DNA from: an uncultured Bacillota bacterium
GTDB taxonomy: Bacteria; Bacillota; Clostridia; Lachnospirales; Lachnospiraceae
Direction of reading: 5' to 3'
Assembly: GCA_949291945.1 (NCBI GenBank)
Contig: CASEXH010000004.1
Coordinates: 1 to 64,000 of the forward strand
DNA: 64,000 nucleotides
The notes beneath the pieces are model-generated. The model worked only from the letters and a program-made list of their open reading frames with translations, ran no database searches and was not told the origin of the DNA. Positions within the stretch are counted from its first letter, which is position 1. The number at the start of each line of letters is the position of its first letter. Both the position numbers and the translations under genes were made by a program. Shown piece after piece: positions 1 through 7,943 of the stretch.

Positions 1-82
1 ATTGGGGAATGGTCTGTTAAGGTTACCCTTTTTCGCTCTACTGTAATAAATTTAATTTTTTCATATCACCTCTTGACATTTC

Positions 83-223
83 TTAGCTGGACTTTTCATG
101 CTTCTGTCCGTAAAAAACGGAAAGAGGAATTACGTTTTCCTTCCCATATTTTTCTATAGCAAGAGCCAGACAGGTAGTGCTGTCAATGCCTCCGCTGAAT
201 AAAACCATTGCCTTTTCTCCCAT
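83..223 (-). pseudogene. queC: queC, N-terminal fragment only (7-cyano-7-deazaguanine synthase)
   Basis: A 46-codon frame starts at an ATG with a good ribosome site (AGGAGG) 11 bases after the queF stop. It reads as the first fifth of QueC: the PP-loop ATP-binding motif [11 protein letters not shown] at residues 8-18 and the following YGQKHEK segment at 39-45 are clear. The normal protein is about 220 residues, but here a TAA follows KSS directly and nothing QueC-like continues in any frame to the window edge. Only the nucleotide-binding loop remains, so the enzyme that makes preQ0 from CDG cannot be active from this copy. Tight spacing shows it was the last gene of the queT-queF-queC operon. 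The break point is sharp, suggesting a deletion or recombination junction near base 83. Confidence 0.8.
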
Positions 224-234
224 TTTCCCACCTC

Positions 235-732
235 CTATCGGTTATCGACTTTTTCCGGGTACAGATCGTGATGGGTCAGCCGCTCAAAAGCTACTTTTTC
301 CCAGACAGTATCTTTTTTCCCGTAGTTGCAGTAAGGATCGATGGAAATGCCTCCTCTGGGGGTAAATTTTCCCCATACTTCGATATATTTAGGATCCATC
401 AGCCGGATCAGGTCCTTCATAATAATATTTACACAGTCTTCGTGAAAATCTCCGTGATTTCTAAAGCTGAAAAGATACAGCTTCAGAGACTTGCTCTCTA
501 CCATCCGCTCACCGGGCACATAAGATATATATATGGCGGCAAAATCCGGCTGTCCCGTCATAGGGCAGAGGCTGGTAAACTCCGGACAGTTAAATTTTAC
601 AAAATAATCATTCTCCGGATGCTTATTTGGAAAAGTTTCCAGCACTTCCGGGGCATAGTCAGATGGATAAGAAACTTTCTTATTTCCAAGGAGGGATACT
701 CCCTCCAGCTCTTTCTCTGTTCTTCCACTCAT
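235..732 (-). CDS. queF: NADPH-dependent 7-cyano-7-deazaguanine reductase QueF
   Basis: Cytoplasmic enzyme that reduces the nitrile of preQ0 to the amine preQ1 using NADPH, in queuosine biosynthesis. The 165-residue length fits the short YkvM-type QueF. Visible family marks are the nucleophilic Cys56 in CPMTGQPD with Asp63 seven residues on, the QueF substrate motif ESKSLKLY at 79-86, and HED at 97-99. It is second in the operon after queT and is followed 11 bases downstream by the truncated queC. Since queC is broken while QueF is intact, preQ0 would have to come from another queC copy or from uptake; that is inference. Confidence 0.95.
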   Translation of the reverse strand: MSGRTEKELEGVSLLGNKKVSYPSDYAPEVLETFPNKHPENDYFVKFNCPEFTSLCPMTGQPDFAAIYISYVPGERMVESKSLKLYLFSFRNHGDFHEDCVNIIMKDLIRLMDPKYIEVWGKFTPRGGISIDPYCNYGKKDTVWEKVAFERLTHHDLYPEKVDNR

Positions 733-802
733 TTTTCTTCACTCCTTAAATTCATAGCCATTCATAGTTTTTCCGGCCGGAGAATGCTCCCCGGCCGGAT
801 TA

Positions 803-1330
803 TCAGTGTTCTGCGCTTCGTTTTCCTGTAATTCCTGCTGTTTTTCCCGGATAGATTCCCTTTTCCAGGGCTTTCACCAGGATCACTCCCACAATGGAAG
901 GGATCATCTGTCCTATACAGAGATTTACCGCCATCAGCGGATAGGGCATGGAAAGGAAATACGACAGATAGGTAGCTACTCCCAGACCAGGTACCAATAT
1001 GATCGGAACTGCGATCAGAACCCGGCTCCAGTTTTTCCTGCGGATCAGTACAATACAGGCAGCGGCAAGAATTCCCACGATGCAGCCGCCCGCCATGTCC
1101 ACAATGCCGAATCCGCCGAAGAGCATATTCGATATAAAATTGGCGAGACCAAGGGGTAAAACCAGGAACGGAAACAGATAGGCAAGAGCATACAGGGCCG
1201 TGGCAATACGGATCTGATATGCCCCGAAAGAAAAGCTTTGGGTAAAATAGAGAATAACAATATACATTGCCATTACCATTGCAGAAAAAGTCATCTTCTG
1301 CACCCGGCTCATTTTTGCAAGATTATCCAT
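803..1330 (-). CDS. queT: QueT-family queuosine precursor transporter
   Basis: Integral membrane protein of 175 residues with about five to six hydrophobic segments (residues 15-37, 42-68, 75-95, 105-125, 135-155). It matches the QueT (COG4708) family, the substrate-binding S component of an ECF-type importer for preQ0/preQ1-like precursors. The start ATG at 1330 has GGAGGTGA upstream. It is the first gene of the queT-queF-queC operon, and its long leader contains a preQ1-I type aptamer, which supports the substrate assignment. The large inverted repeat at 1356-1541 ends only 25 bases before the start codon. Confidence 0.88.
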   Translation of the reverse strand: MDNLAKMSRVQKMTFSAMVMAMYIVILYFTQSFSFGAYQIRIATALYALAYLFPFLVLPLGLANFISNMLFGGFGIVDMAGGCIVGILAAACIVLIRRKNWSRVLIAVPIILVPGLGVATYLSYFLSMPYPLMAVNLCIGQMIPSIVGVILVKALEKGIYPGKTAGITGKRSAEH

Positions 1331-1355
1331 ATTCGTTCACCTCCAAACAGAAAAA

Positions 1356-1541
1356 ACGGAACTGTCTCTGTAAGGAAACTGCTGCATGAGTCAAAGTTGA
1401 AAATATTTATACATTTTATTGCTCAGTCTGCGCTGCTTTGAGCCTGTAGTCTCAAAGCTGTGCTCGACAAATTCGCATAAAATGTATAAATATTCCTGAT
1501 ATATGCTTCATGCCACAGTTCCTTAAATGTGACAGTTCCGT
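1356..1541. repeat. Dispersed palindromic element, copy R1 (in queT leader)
   Basis: A long imperfect inverted repeat. The outer arms are ACGGAACTGTC (1356-1366) and GACAGTTCCGT (1531-1541), and the inner arms are AATATTTATACATTTTAT and its complement. The centre (about 1419-1478) holds the stem CTTTGAG/CTCAAAG around a short loop, flanked by a GCTCAGTCTGC side and a TGCTCGACAAATTCGC side. The same centre recurs at 23827-23924 (inverted) and 43371-43546. No transposase is nearby. It lies between the preQ1 aptamer and the queT ribosome site. Confidence 0.85.
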
Positions 1542-1568
1542 GTCAACAACGTTACATTCTTAATGTTG

Positions 1569-1608
1569 TCCCTAGTTTTGTTTAATGACAGGATGGTCTC
1601 GAACTGTC
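1569..1608 (-). ncRNA. preQ1-I type riboswitch aptamer upstream of queT
   Basis: On the minus strand the RNA shows a P1 hairpin GACAG/CTGTC (1604-1608 with its partner) enclosing the loop TTCGAGACCATC. It is followed by the A-rich tail ATTAAACAAAACTAGGGA. This stem, C/A-rich loop and AACAAAAC-AGGG tail is the layout of the minimal class I preQ1 aptamer, in which the tail folds back as a pseudoknot. It is placed 40-80 bases after a strong promoter and about 240 bases before queT. A small hairpin (ACAACATT/AACGTTGT) follows and may be the expression platform. The recognition is by eye. Confidence 0.72.
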
Positions 1609-1656
1609 AATTCCATATCTGGAAGTAACTTTTGTCTGTGTCTCAGACGAAAAAAT

Positions 1657-1685
1657 ATTATACCGGATTTTTCTGTCCGTTTCAA
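1657..1685 (-). promoter_or_regulatory. Promoter of queT-queF-queC operon
   Basis: Minus-strand TTGAAA (1680-1685) and TATAAT (1657-1662) are separated by exactly 17 bases. Transcription would begin near 1650, giving a leader of about 320 bases that contains the preQ1 aptamer and repeat R1. Confidence 0.75.
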
Positions 1686-1700
1686 GTCTTTTGTAGATCC

Positions 1701-2231
1701 TTATTTCAGAAACAGATAGATCACATCTGCACACAGCAGAATGGCCAGAATTGCAGACACCACCTGAATGGCTCTCTCCGGCATTTTTCTGACTCCTTTT
1801 TCGAAAAGAGGCTGGAGGATATAGAGAAAAATCATTCCTCCGATCCCAAAACGTATGCTGGGGTTAAGGGCCACTCTTCCCTGGAAGTTAAATGCAAATC
1901 TGGTATAATCCCACATCCATTCCCCTCTTGTGGCTTCCATGATGTAGCTGGCCGCCAGCTCTACTACTGTAGTAATCACCACAATTCCCAGAAAAACCAG
2001 GATTGGGGTAATATTCAGTTTCCATACTCTGATTTTTTTCTTCATGAGCCAGCTCAGAGAAAAAATCAGGATCAGCGCCCCGAAACCATAAATAACACAG
2101 TATGGACCGAAAAGTACGCCTCTGTTGGAAAATCCCCATCTGTAAACTACTACCTCTAAAAATACTTCATAGCACCAGCCAATAATAGAATAAAACATAA
2201 AGTATAAAAAATATTCCTGTAACTTTTTCAC
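1701..2231 (-). CDS. CmpB-family putative ABC transporter permease (membrane protein)
   Basis: A 176-residue polytopic membrane protein with four to five hydrophobic helices. IGWCYEV at residues 17-23, NRGVLFGPYCVIYGFGA at 36-52 and the WDYTRFAFNFQGR region after residue 105 are the marks of the CmpB family (PF06541), small membrane proteins annotated as putative ABC permeases whose substrate is unknown. The start is GTG with AAGGAG a few bases upstream. Its downstream neighbour is the queT operon, which has its own promoter just past this gene's stop. No ATPase partner is adjacent, so the transport role is unproven. Confidence 0.8.
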   Translation of the reverse strand: MKKLQEYFLYFMFYSIIGWCYEVFLEVVVYRWGFSNRGVLFGPYCVIYGFGALILIFSLSWLMKKKIRVWKLNITPILVFLGIVVITTVVELAASYIMEATRGEWMWDYTRFAFNFQGRVALNPSIRFGIGGMIFLYILQPLFEKGVRKMPERAIQVVSAILAILLCADVIYLFLK

Positions 2232-2367
2232 TCTTTTTCTCCTTACTGCAGATCCTCTCTGGTAATTTCTATAGACGGATAGTGAGACAGTTCCATCAAA
2301 TCAGTATCTAAAGGTACACTGTAAACCATATTTCGTCTTGAACATTCATCGCTTAATTCGGAAGCTC

Positions 2368-2733
2368 TCAGCGCACCACTGCCTGGCCTCCAAACACTGC
2401 CGCTACTCCTGCTGCCACACTTAAGATCACATACAGCAGGGCCGTCAATGTATTCCCGCCCTTTATCAGATCTCCCGTTTCCAGGGCAAAGGAGGAAAAT
2501 GTGGTAAAGCCTCCGCATATTCCAACCTTCAAAAACAGCACTACCCGTGGATTCAGGGCATTATTCTTCAAGGCCAGCCCGGCGATCAATCCAATGACAA
2601 AGGAGCCCAGTATGTTTATGGCAAAGGTTTTCACAGGGAAAGCCAGGTTCTCATTTACCGGGATCAGCCCCATGAGATAGCGGCAGACTGCCCCGATAAA
2701 CCCGCCGGCGCCTACTACAATACATTCGATCAT
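2368..2733 (-). CDS. crcB: Fluoride efflux channel CrcB/Fluc
   Basis: Small four-helix membrane protein (121 residues) that forms dimeric fluoride channels. The family signatures are GGFIGAVCRY (10-19), NILGSFVIG (about 40-48) and GICGGFTTFSSF (about 71-82, holding the pore Phe residues and central sodium-site loop). I chose the ATG at 2733, since it has GAGGAG at ideal spacing; the frame stays open 15 codons upstream but without a ribosome site. Only one crcB gene is present, so a homodimer is expected. No fluoride riboswitch was recognised upstream. Confidence 0.9.
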   Translation of the reverse strand: MIECIVVGAGGFIGAVCRYLMGLIPVNENLAFPVKTFAINILGSFVIGLIAGLALKNNALNPRVVLFLKVGICGGFTTFSSFALETGDLIKGGNTLTALLYVILSVAAGVAAVFGGQAVVR

Positions 2734-2844
2734 CTTTTTCTCCTCCCTCAGGTTTATTTCTATCTCCGATTCTATCATGAAAACATGTCGGGAATAATCC
2801 CGTTTTCTGTTTCATGAAGCAGCTCCTCTGCCGCCAGTCTTTCC

Positions 2845-3141
2845 TTACCTGACAGGAAAGTACTTCTCCAGACTGGTATCTGTAACATATTTATTTTTGA
2901 TCCTTTTCAAAAGCTCCATATGGGGCTGGTCCAGATGGGTTTTCTGCTGTTTTTCCGCAGTCCATTTCTCTATCAGAAGAACTTGATCCTCTTTTGCAGC
3001 GGAACAATAGTATTCATACGCAAGGCATCCATCTTCCCGGCGGATCACATCCAGCACTCCGCTTTGCTGTACCTCCCGGATAAAGTCTTCTCTGTATCCG
3101 GATTTTACTGTATATTCAACGCAGAGCATAAATTCTTCCAC
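2845..3141 (-). CDS. Antibiotic biosynthesis monooxygenase (ABM) domain protein
   Basis: A small single-domain protein of about 98 residues with the dimeric alpha+beta ferredoxin-like ABM fold (YgiN/LsrG-like). Visible features are the first strand MLCVEYTVKSG, the E-x-G-C-L-A-Y-E-Y strand in the middle, and the late EKWTAEKQQKTHLDQPHM helix-loop containing the conserved W and H-x-x-x-P-H. Such proteins are quinol monooxygenases or small-molecule isomerases; the substrate cannot be read from sequence. The start is uncertain: AAGGAG is best spaced for GTG at 3141, with alternatives at GTG 3150 and ATG 3129. It stands alone between crcB and metA. Confidence 0.8.
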   Translation of the reverse strand: MEEFMLCVEYTVKSGYREDFIREVQQSGVLDVIRREDGCLAYEYYCSAAKEDQVLLIEKWTAEKQQKTHLDQPHMELLKRIKNKYVTDTSLEKYFPVR

Positions 3142-3245
3142 ATATACCACTCCTTTTCATTTTTATAGACCCCCTCTCTTTTCCAGGATGCACAAAATGC
3201 TTCTTTTTCTTCCAGAAGTCTGTTTTCTTCAGGCCGAACAACTGA

Positions 3246-4175
3246 TCATCTTGAAAAATCAGGGGTTCCTGCCATATCATAAGGCGTTACCTGATATACA
3301 TAGTAGTTCAGCCAGTTTGTATACAGGTTGTTGGCATGGGCTCTCCACAAAAGCAGGGGCTTGTTTTCCGGGTTATTATCCGGATAATAATTCTTTGGCA
3401 TATCAATGGGCAGGCCCTTGCCCAGATCTCTTTTGTATTCCTGATCCAGAGTCACCCGGTCATATTCCGGATGTCCCATAACAAAGATCTGCCGGCCTTC
3501 CTGGGCCATGGCCAGGAACACCCCTGCTTCCTCAGATTCTGCCAGAACCGTCAGTTCCTTGCAGTTGTGGATATCTTCTGCAGGCACTTCTGTATGGCGG
3601 GAATGAGGTGCCAGAAATACATCATCAAATCCCCTTACCAGGGGAATCTTCCGGTTCATGACTTTATGAGGAAACAGACCAAAAACTTTATGATCCATCA
3701 TCCTTTTTTTCAGTCCGTAGTGATAGTACAGACCTGCCTGAGCCGCCCAGCAAAGATATATGGTAGAGGTGACATTCTCTTTTGTCCACTCCATGATCTC
3801 TTTCATCTCTTCCCAGTAGTCCACCTCCTCAAACTCCATCTGCTCCACCGGGGCTCCGGTGATGATCATTCCATCGTACTTCTGCTCTTTCACTTCATCA
3901 AAAGTCTGGTAGAACTTATTCAGATGGCTGGTGGCTGTATTTTTGGAAGTGTGGCTTTTTACCATCATAAAAGAAACATCCACCTGGAGAGGGGTGTTGG
4001 AAAGAGAACGAAGGAGCTGCAGCTCCGTCTCCTCTTTTAAAGGCATCAGATTCAGAATGAGAATCTGTATGGGACGGATATCCTGATGTACCGCCCGGTT
4101 TTCGTCCATTACGAATATATTTTCTTTTTCCAGGATCTCCTTTACCGGAAGATCGCTTTGTATTTTAATCGGCAT
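3246..4175 (-). CDS. metA: Homoserine O-acetyltransferase, MetA family
   Basis: Cytoplasmic enzyme that acylates homoserine in methionine biosynthesis. The 309-residue length is typical. The catalytic Cys142 (LCWAAQAG), His235 and Glu237 (MGHPEYD) are in place. Residue 111 (APVEQMEF) is Glu; in this family Glu at 111 goes with acetyl-CoA use, while Gly (as in E. coli) goes with succinyl-CoA, so O-acetylhomoserine is the expected product. The start ATG has GAGGAG upstream. It is monocistronic. I saw no SAM riboswitch in the 154 bases upstream. Confidence 0.95.
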   Translation of the reverse strand: MPIKIQSDLPVKEILEKENIFVMDENRAVHQDIRPIQILILNLMPLKEETELQLLRSLSNTPLQVDVSFMMVKSHTSKNTATSHLNKFYQTFDEVKEQKYDGMIITGAPVEQMEFEEVDYWEEMKEIMEWTKENVTSTIYLCWAAQAGLYYHYGLKKRMMDHKVFGLFPHKVMNRKIPLVRGFDDVFLAPHSRHTEVPAEDIHNCKELTVLAESEEAGVFLAMAQEGRQIFVMGHPEYDRVTLDQEYKRDLGKGLPIDMPKNYYPDNNPENKPLLLWRAHANNLYTNWLNYYVYQVTPYDMAGTPDFSR

Positions 4176-4329
4176 CTTTTCTCCTCACCTTTCCTATATC
4201 CTTACGGAATATTCATATTTTTTCTATTTTACAACCAACAAGATATTATCGCAAGCCCCTGTCCCCCTTCTGCTTCTGTGTCGCTGCAATTTGGCCCCAC
4301 CATTGGGAAAGCCCCGCTGAACAGTTGCC

Positions 4330-5889
4330 TTACATCAGAGGGGCAAAGGGACGCAGGATCTTTCCCAGGACTCTGGTGCTTAATTTTAGCTTTTTATAAT
4401 CAGAGACCTGGATCTTGATACATTTTTCCAGGGTCTCCTGAAAATCTCTTTTAATATATGGGATCTGAGAATTCCGGTACATAAAAAGTCCGCATTCAAA
4501 ATGATGATAAAAACTCCGGTAATCCAGGTTTATGGTTCCCACTGTGGCTTTCTCATCATCAGATACAAAAACTTTGGCATGGACAAAGCCCGGTTCGTAT
4601 TCATAGATCTCCACTCCCGCTTCCAGAAGCTCATTATAATAAGTCTTGGCCAGAGAAAAGGCCGTCTTTTTATCGGGAATATGAGGCATGATGATCCGGA
4701 CCTCCACCCCTCGCTTAGCAGCGTAGATCAAAGTCATGAGAAATTCATGATCCAGGATGAGATACGGCGTCATAATATGTACATAATTCTTTGCCGTATT
4801 CAGGATATCCATATATACCTGTTTTCCCACTCTCTCGCTTCCATAAGGACTGGATCCGTATGGGATCACATACCCGTCATTGGCCATAGAAAATTCCCCC
4901 GGCGTTCTGTACCGCTGATAATCTTCCGGTCTTTTTTCCGAAACATTCCACATTTCCAGGAACATGTAGGTAAAGCTTTCCACAGCTTTCCCTTTGATCA
5001 TCACCGCCGTATCCTTCCAGTGGCCGAACCGGAGCTTTCTGTTAATATATTCATCTGCCAGGTTCGTTCCTCCGGTAAAAGCGGTTTTTCCGTCGATAAC
5101 CAGTATCTTTCTGTGGTCTCTGTTATTATAGTGGGTGGAAAACACCGGTTTGATGGGAGCGAACATTTTGCAGGCGATCCCTTCTTTTTCCAGGATCTCA
5201 GGATAAAAGTAGGGAAGAAGGGACAAAACACAGGTTCCGTCATACATTACCCGAACTTCTACCCCTTCCTTCACCTTTGCCTTCAGGATATCCAGGATGC
5301 TCTCCCACATTTCTCCTTCCGCAACGATAAAGAATTCCAGGAAAATAAACCTCTCTGCCTTTTTCAGCTCAGACAGGATATCTTTGTACTGATAGTCTCC
5401 CAGGGAATAATATTTTACGGAAGTATGGCCGTAAACAGGAGCGTCTGCATACTCCGACAGATAATCTGCCAGATGGGAAATCTGAGGATCTGTACTCCGG
5501 AGCCTTTTTTTGACCTCTGGGTTCTGTATCACGTATTTCCCGGTTTCTTCTGACAGATCCGTCAGCCTTTTATAAATCAGCCTGGTGCCTGGCTGCAGAG
5601 TGAAGTACAGATAAAGAAGGGCTCCCACTACAGGCAGCAGAATGATAGGAAGCATCCATACAAGCTTAAAATCAGGGATTCCCCTGGCATTATATAAGTA
5701 GATCACCACACTGGCGCTGATAATAAGGAAAAAACCGTACAGCGCAAAACTGTAGTCGCTGAGAAATATAAATCCTCCTAAAAGCAGGGCAAACTGGATA
5801 AGAAAGGCTGCCGCCACCACCAGAGTCCTGCCATAAATGATCTTCCTCACCTTTTTCAGGCCTTCCGCTTTGATTTCATTTTTCTGCAT
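4330..5889 (-). CDS. cls: Cardiolipin synthase (phospholipase D family)
   Basis: Membrane-bound 519-residue enzyme that joins two phosphatidylglycerols into cardiolipin. Three N-terminal hydrophobic helices (about 22-45, 48-66 and 76-96, PLDc_N) are followed by two phospholipase D domains. The catalytic HKD motifs are both intact: His259-Lys261-Asp266 (DHRKILVIDG) with GGTN after, and His437-Lys439-Asp444 (VHAKVFVSDD) with GTINLD after. Length matches Firmicute Cls. It sits between metA and ligA on the same strand, with no sign of co-transcription with either. Confidence 0.93.
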   Translation of the reverse strand: MQKNEIKAEGLKKVRKIIYGRTLVVAAAFLIQFALLLGGFIFLSDYSFALYGFFLIISASVVIYLYNARGIPDFKLVWMLPIILLPVVGALLYLYFTLQPGTRLIYKRLTDLSEETGKYVIQNPEVKKRLRSTDPQISHLADYLSEYADAPVYGHTSVKYYSLGDYQYKDILSELKKAERFIFLEFFIVAEGEMWESILDILKAKVKEGVEVRVMYDGTCVLSLLPYFYPEILEKEGIACKMFAPIKPVFSTHYNNRDHRKILVIDGKTAFTGGTNLADEYINRKLRFGHWKDTAVMIKGKAVESFTYMFLEMWNVSEKRPEDYQRYRTPGEFSMANDGYVIPYGSSPYGSERVGKQVYMDILNTAKNYVHIMTPYLILDHEFLMTLIYAAKRGVEVRIIMPHIPDKKTAFSLAKTYYNELLEAGVEIYEYEPGFVHAKVFVSDDEKATVGTINLDYRSFYHHFECGLFMYRNSQIPYIKRDFQETLEKCIKIQVSDYKKLKLSTRVLGKILRPFAPLM

Positions 5890-5970
5890 CTGTCTCCCGT
5901 CCTTTATAGAAAAGGGGAATTTCCCCCTCTGAATTTATGTGTCCTGCTGTCGGTTTCTTTTTTGTTCTTT

Positions 5971-7929
5971 TTACTGTCCCTCTTCTGCCATATGGAGAAA
6001 ATCTTCTTCTGATAAGATGGGGATCTCCAGTTCTCTGGCCTTTTTGTTTTTGGAAGAGTTAGATGTCACATCATTATTGATAAGATAATCGGTCTTGGAA
6101 GTAACGCTTCCTGTCACCTTTCCTCCCCGCTGTTCAATATATTCCTTCAGTTGGGCCCGGTTTGCAAAGTGCTCCACACTGCCGGTGATCACAAACTGTT
6201 TTCCTTCCAGAGTAAGACGATTTTCCTGTTTTACCGCTTCCAGCTCCAGGTGAGACAGCAGATGACGAAGTTTTCTCATATTCTCCTCATCAGCAAAATA
6301 TGCTGTAAAAGACTGAGCGATCACCGGGCCGATGCCTTCTATACTGCTGATTTCTTCTCCTGTAGCGTGGATCATTTTTTCCAGATCATAGTCAAATTCT
6401 TTGCAGATCACTTTTGCGTTCGCCAGACCGATATTTGCGATCCCCAGACTGTAGAGAAGGCGGGGAAGGGTGGTGTGTTTCGCCCGTTCCAGACTGGTCA
6501 TCAGGTTGTCAAAGGATTTTTCACCAAAGCCGTCCATATTCACGATCTCTTCCCGGTATCTGCCGATCTCAAAGATATCTCCAAAGTCTTTGATAAAGCC
6601 TTTCAGGATGAATTTTTCCAGCGTAGCCTCGGACAGCCCGTCGATATTCATGGCATCCCGGCTGACGAAAAGAGTAAAGGATTTGATCTTTTTCGCCTGG
6701 CAGTCAGGGTTCATACAATACAGAGATTCCACTTCATTTGTTTTGAGCACTCTGGCTTCCTTCCCGCATACCGGACAGGTATCCGGTATCTCCAGATTTC
6801 CGCTGCGGGTAAGATTTTCTGCGATCTGAGGAATGATCATATTGGCTTTATAAACCTGGATCTTATCTCCAATGCCAAGCTGAAGTTCTTTCATGATACT
6901 GATGTTATGAACGCTGGCCCGGCTGACCGTGGTTCCCTCCAGCTCTACCGGCTCAAAAATAGCCACAGGATTGATCAGACCGGTTCTTGAGGGACTCCAC
7001 TCGATTTCTTTCAGTGTAGTCTCCCGCACTTCATCCTTCCATTTAAAGGCATAAGAATTTCTGGGGAATTTTGCCGTAGTTCCCAGAGAATCTCCATATG
7101 CAATATCATCATAAAGAGCCACCAGTCCGTCAGATGGAAAATCATTTTTTACCACCTGACCGGAAAAGTATTCCATAGCTTCATCTAAAGTATCCCTGGT
7201 CACCATCCGATATTCTACCACGTCAAATCCCTGTTCCTTCAGCCACAAAAATTGCTTTTCTCTGGAATTCCGGAAGTCCACCCCCTGGGCCCGGACCAGA
7301 GAGAAGGCATAAAAATGCACGTTTCTTCTGGCCGTGATCTCATTGTTCAGCTGCCGTACAGATCCGCTGCACAGATTCCTGGGATTTTTGTATTTTGCAT
7401 CCACATCCTCAATTTCCTCATTGATCTTCTTAAAGTCTGAATAGGTGATGATCGCCTCTCCTCTCAGGACCAGATCGCCCTTAAAGGAAATCTGAAGGGG
7501 GATATTTTTGAAAACTCTGGCATTGTTGGTAATGACTTCGCCCACCACGCCGTTTCCCCTGGTAACCGCTTTCTGGAGTTTCCCATCTCCATAGGTCAGG
7601 ACAATGGTCAGACCGTCCAGCTTCCAGGAAAGAAGAGTTTTCTGATCTCCGATAAAAGCCCGGAGCGCCTCTACGTCCTTTGTCTTGTCCAGAGAAAGCA
7701 TAGGCGTCTCATGGGCTTCCTTGGGCAGTTCCTCCAACGCTTCGTATCCCACGGATACGGTAGGGCTCCCTGCAAGGGTTATCCCGGTTTCCTTCTCCAG
7801 AGTCTCCAGCTCATCATACAGCTTATCATATTCAAAATTGCTCATAATCTCCCGGTCTTCCTGGTAATAGGCCTTGCCGGCCTTCTGAAGAACAGGGATC
7901 AATTCTTTCATTCTCTCGATCTTATCCAT
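5971..7929 (-). CDS. ligA: NAD-dependent DNA ligase LigA
   Basis: Seals nicks in replication and repair using NAD+. The 652-residue protein shows the Ia domain (YDKLYDELETLE near 34-45), the adenylation Lys103 in SWKLDG, a four-Cys zinc finger (CPVC...CMNPDC), helix-hairpin-helix repeats and a C-terminal BRCT domain (EGKQFVITGSVEHF onward). I chose the ATG at 7929; the frame is open for 79 more codons but that stretch overlaps rluF and is not LigA-like. The usual RGDG-GED motif reads RGNGVVGEV here, a divergence to note though the active lysine is kept. It follows rluF by 14 bases and is likely co-transcribed. Confidence 0.93.
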   Translation of the reverse strand: MDKIERMKELIPVLQKAGKAYYQEDREIMSNFEYDKLYDELETLEKETGITLAGSPTVSVGYEALEELPKEAHETPMLSLDKTKDVEALRAFIGDQKTLLSWKLDGLTIVLTYGDGKLQKAVTRGNGVVGEVITNNARVFKNIPLQISFKGDLVLRGEAIITYSDFKKINEEIEDVDAKYKNPRNLCSGSVRQLNNEITARRNVHFYAFSLVRAQGVDFRNSREKQFLWLKEQGFDVVEYRMVTRDTLDEAMEYFSGQVVKNDFPSDGLVALYDDIAYGDSLGTTAKFPRNSYAFKWKDEVRETTLKEIEWSPSRTGLINPVAIFEPVELEGTTVSRASVHNISIMKELQLGIGDKIQVYKANMIIPQIAENLTRSGNLEIPDTCPVCGKEARVLKTNEVESLYCMNPDCQAKKIKSFTLFVSRDAMNIDGLSEATLEKFILKGFIKDFGDIFEIGRYREEIVNMDGFGEKSFDNLMTSLERAKHTTLPRLLYSLGIANIGLANAKVICKEFDYDLEKMIHATGEEISSIEGIGPVIAQSFTAYFADEENMRKLRHLLSHLELEAVKQENRLTLEGKQFVITGSVEHFANRAQLKEYIEQRGGKVTGSVTSKTDYLINNDVTSNSSKNKKARELEIPILSEEDFLHMAEEGQ

Positions 7930-7943
7930 CAGGGCTCTCTCCT

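Noticed and set aside
1..82. Mini-frame MKKLNLLQ with AGAGGTGA just after the truncated queC
   Set aside because: Only eight codons; probably chance at a recombination junction, and the window ends too close to judge.
1604..1610. TTGACA overlapping the preQ1 aptamer as an alternative queT promoter
   Set aside because: No acceptable -10 at 16-18 bases, while the promoter at 1657-1685 is near consensus and places the aptamer within the transcript.
2243..2329. Short minus-strand frame ending SIEITREDLQ between crcB and the CmpB gene
   Set aside because: Coding-like ending but no ribosome site at its possible starts and no recognised family; too little to call even a relic.
2734..2844. Possible fluoride riboswitch before crcB
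   Set aside because: The GGxGATG...GCC-type core is missing; only a small GGGATTATTCCC hairpin is present.
4176..4329. Possible SAM or T-box leader before metA
   Set aside because: Searched by eye for the conserved core of S-box and T-box leaders on the minus strand and found none.
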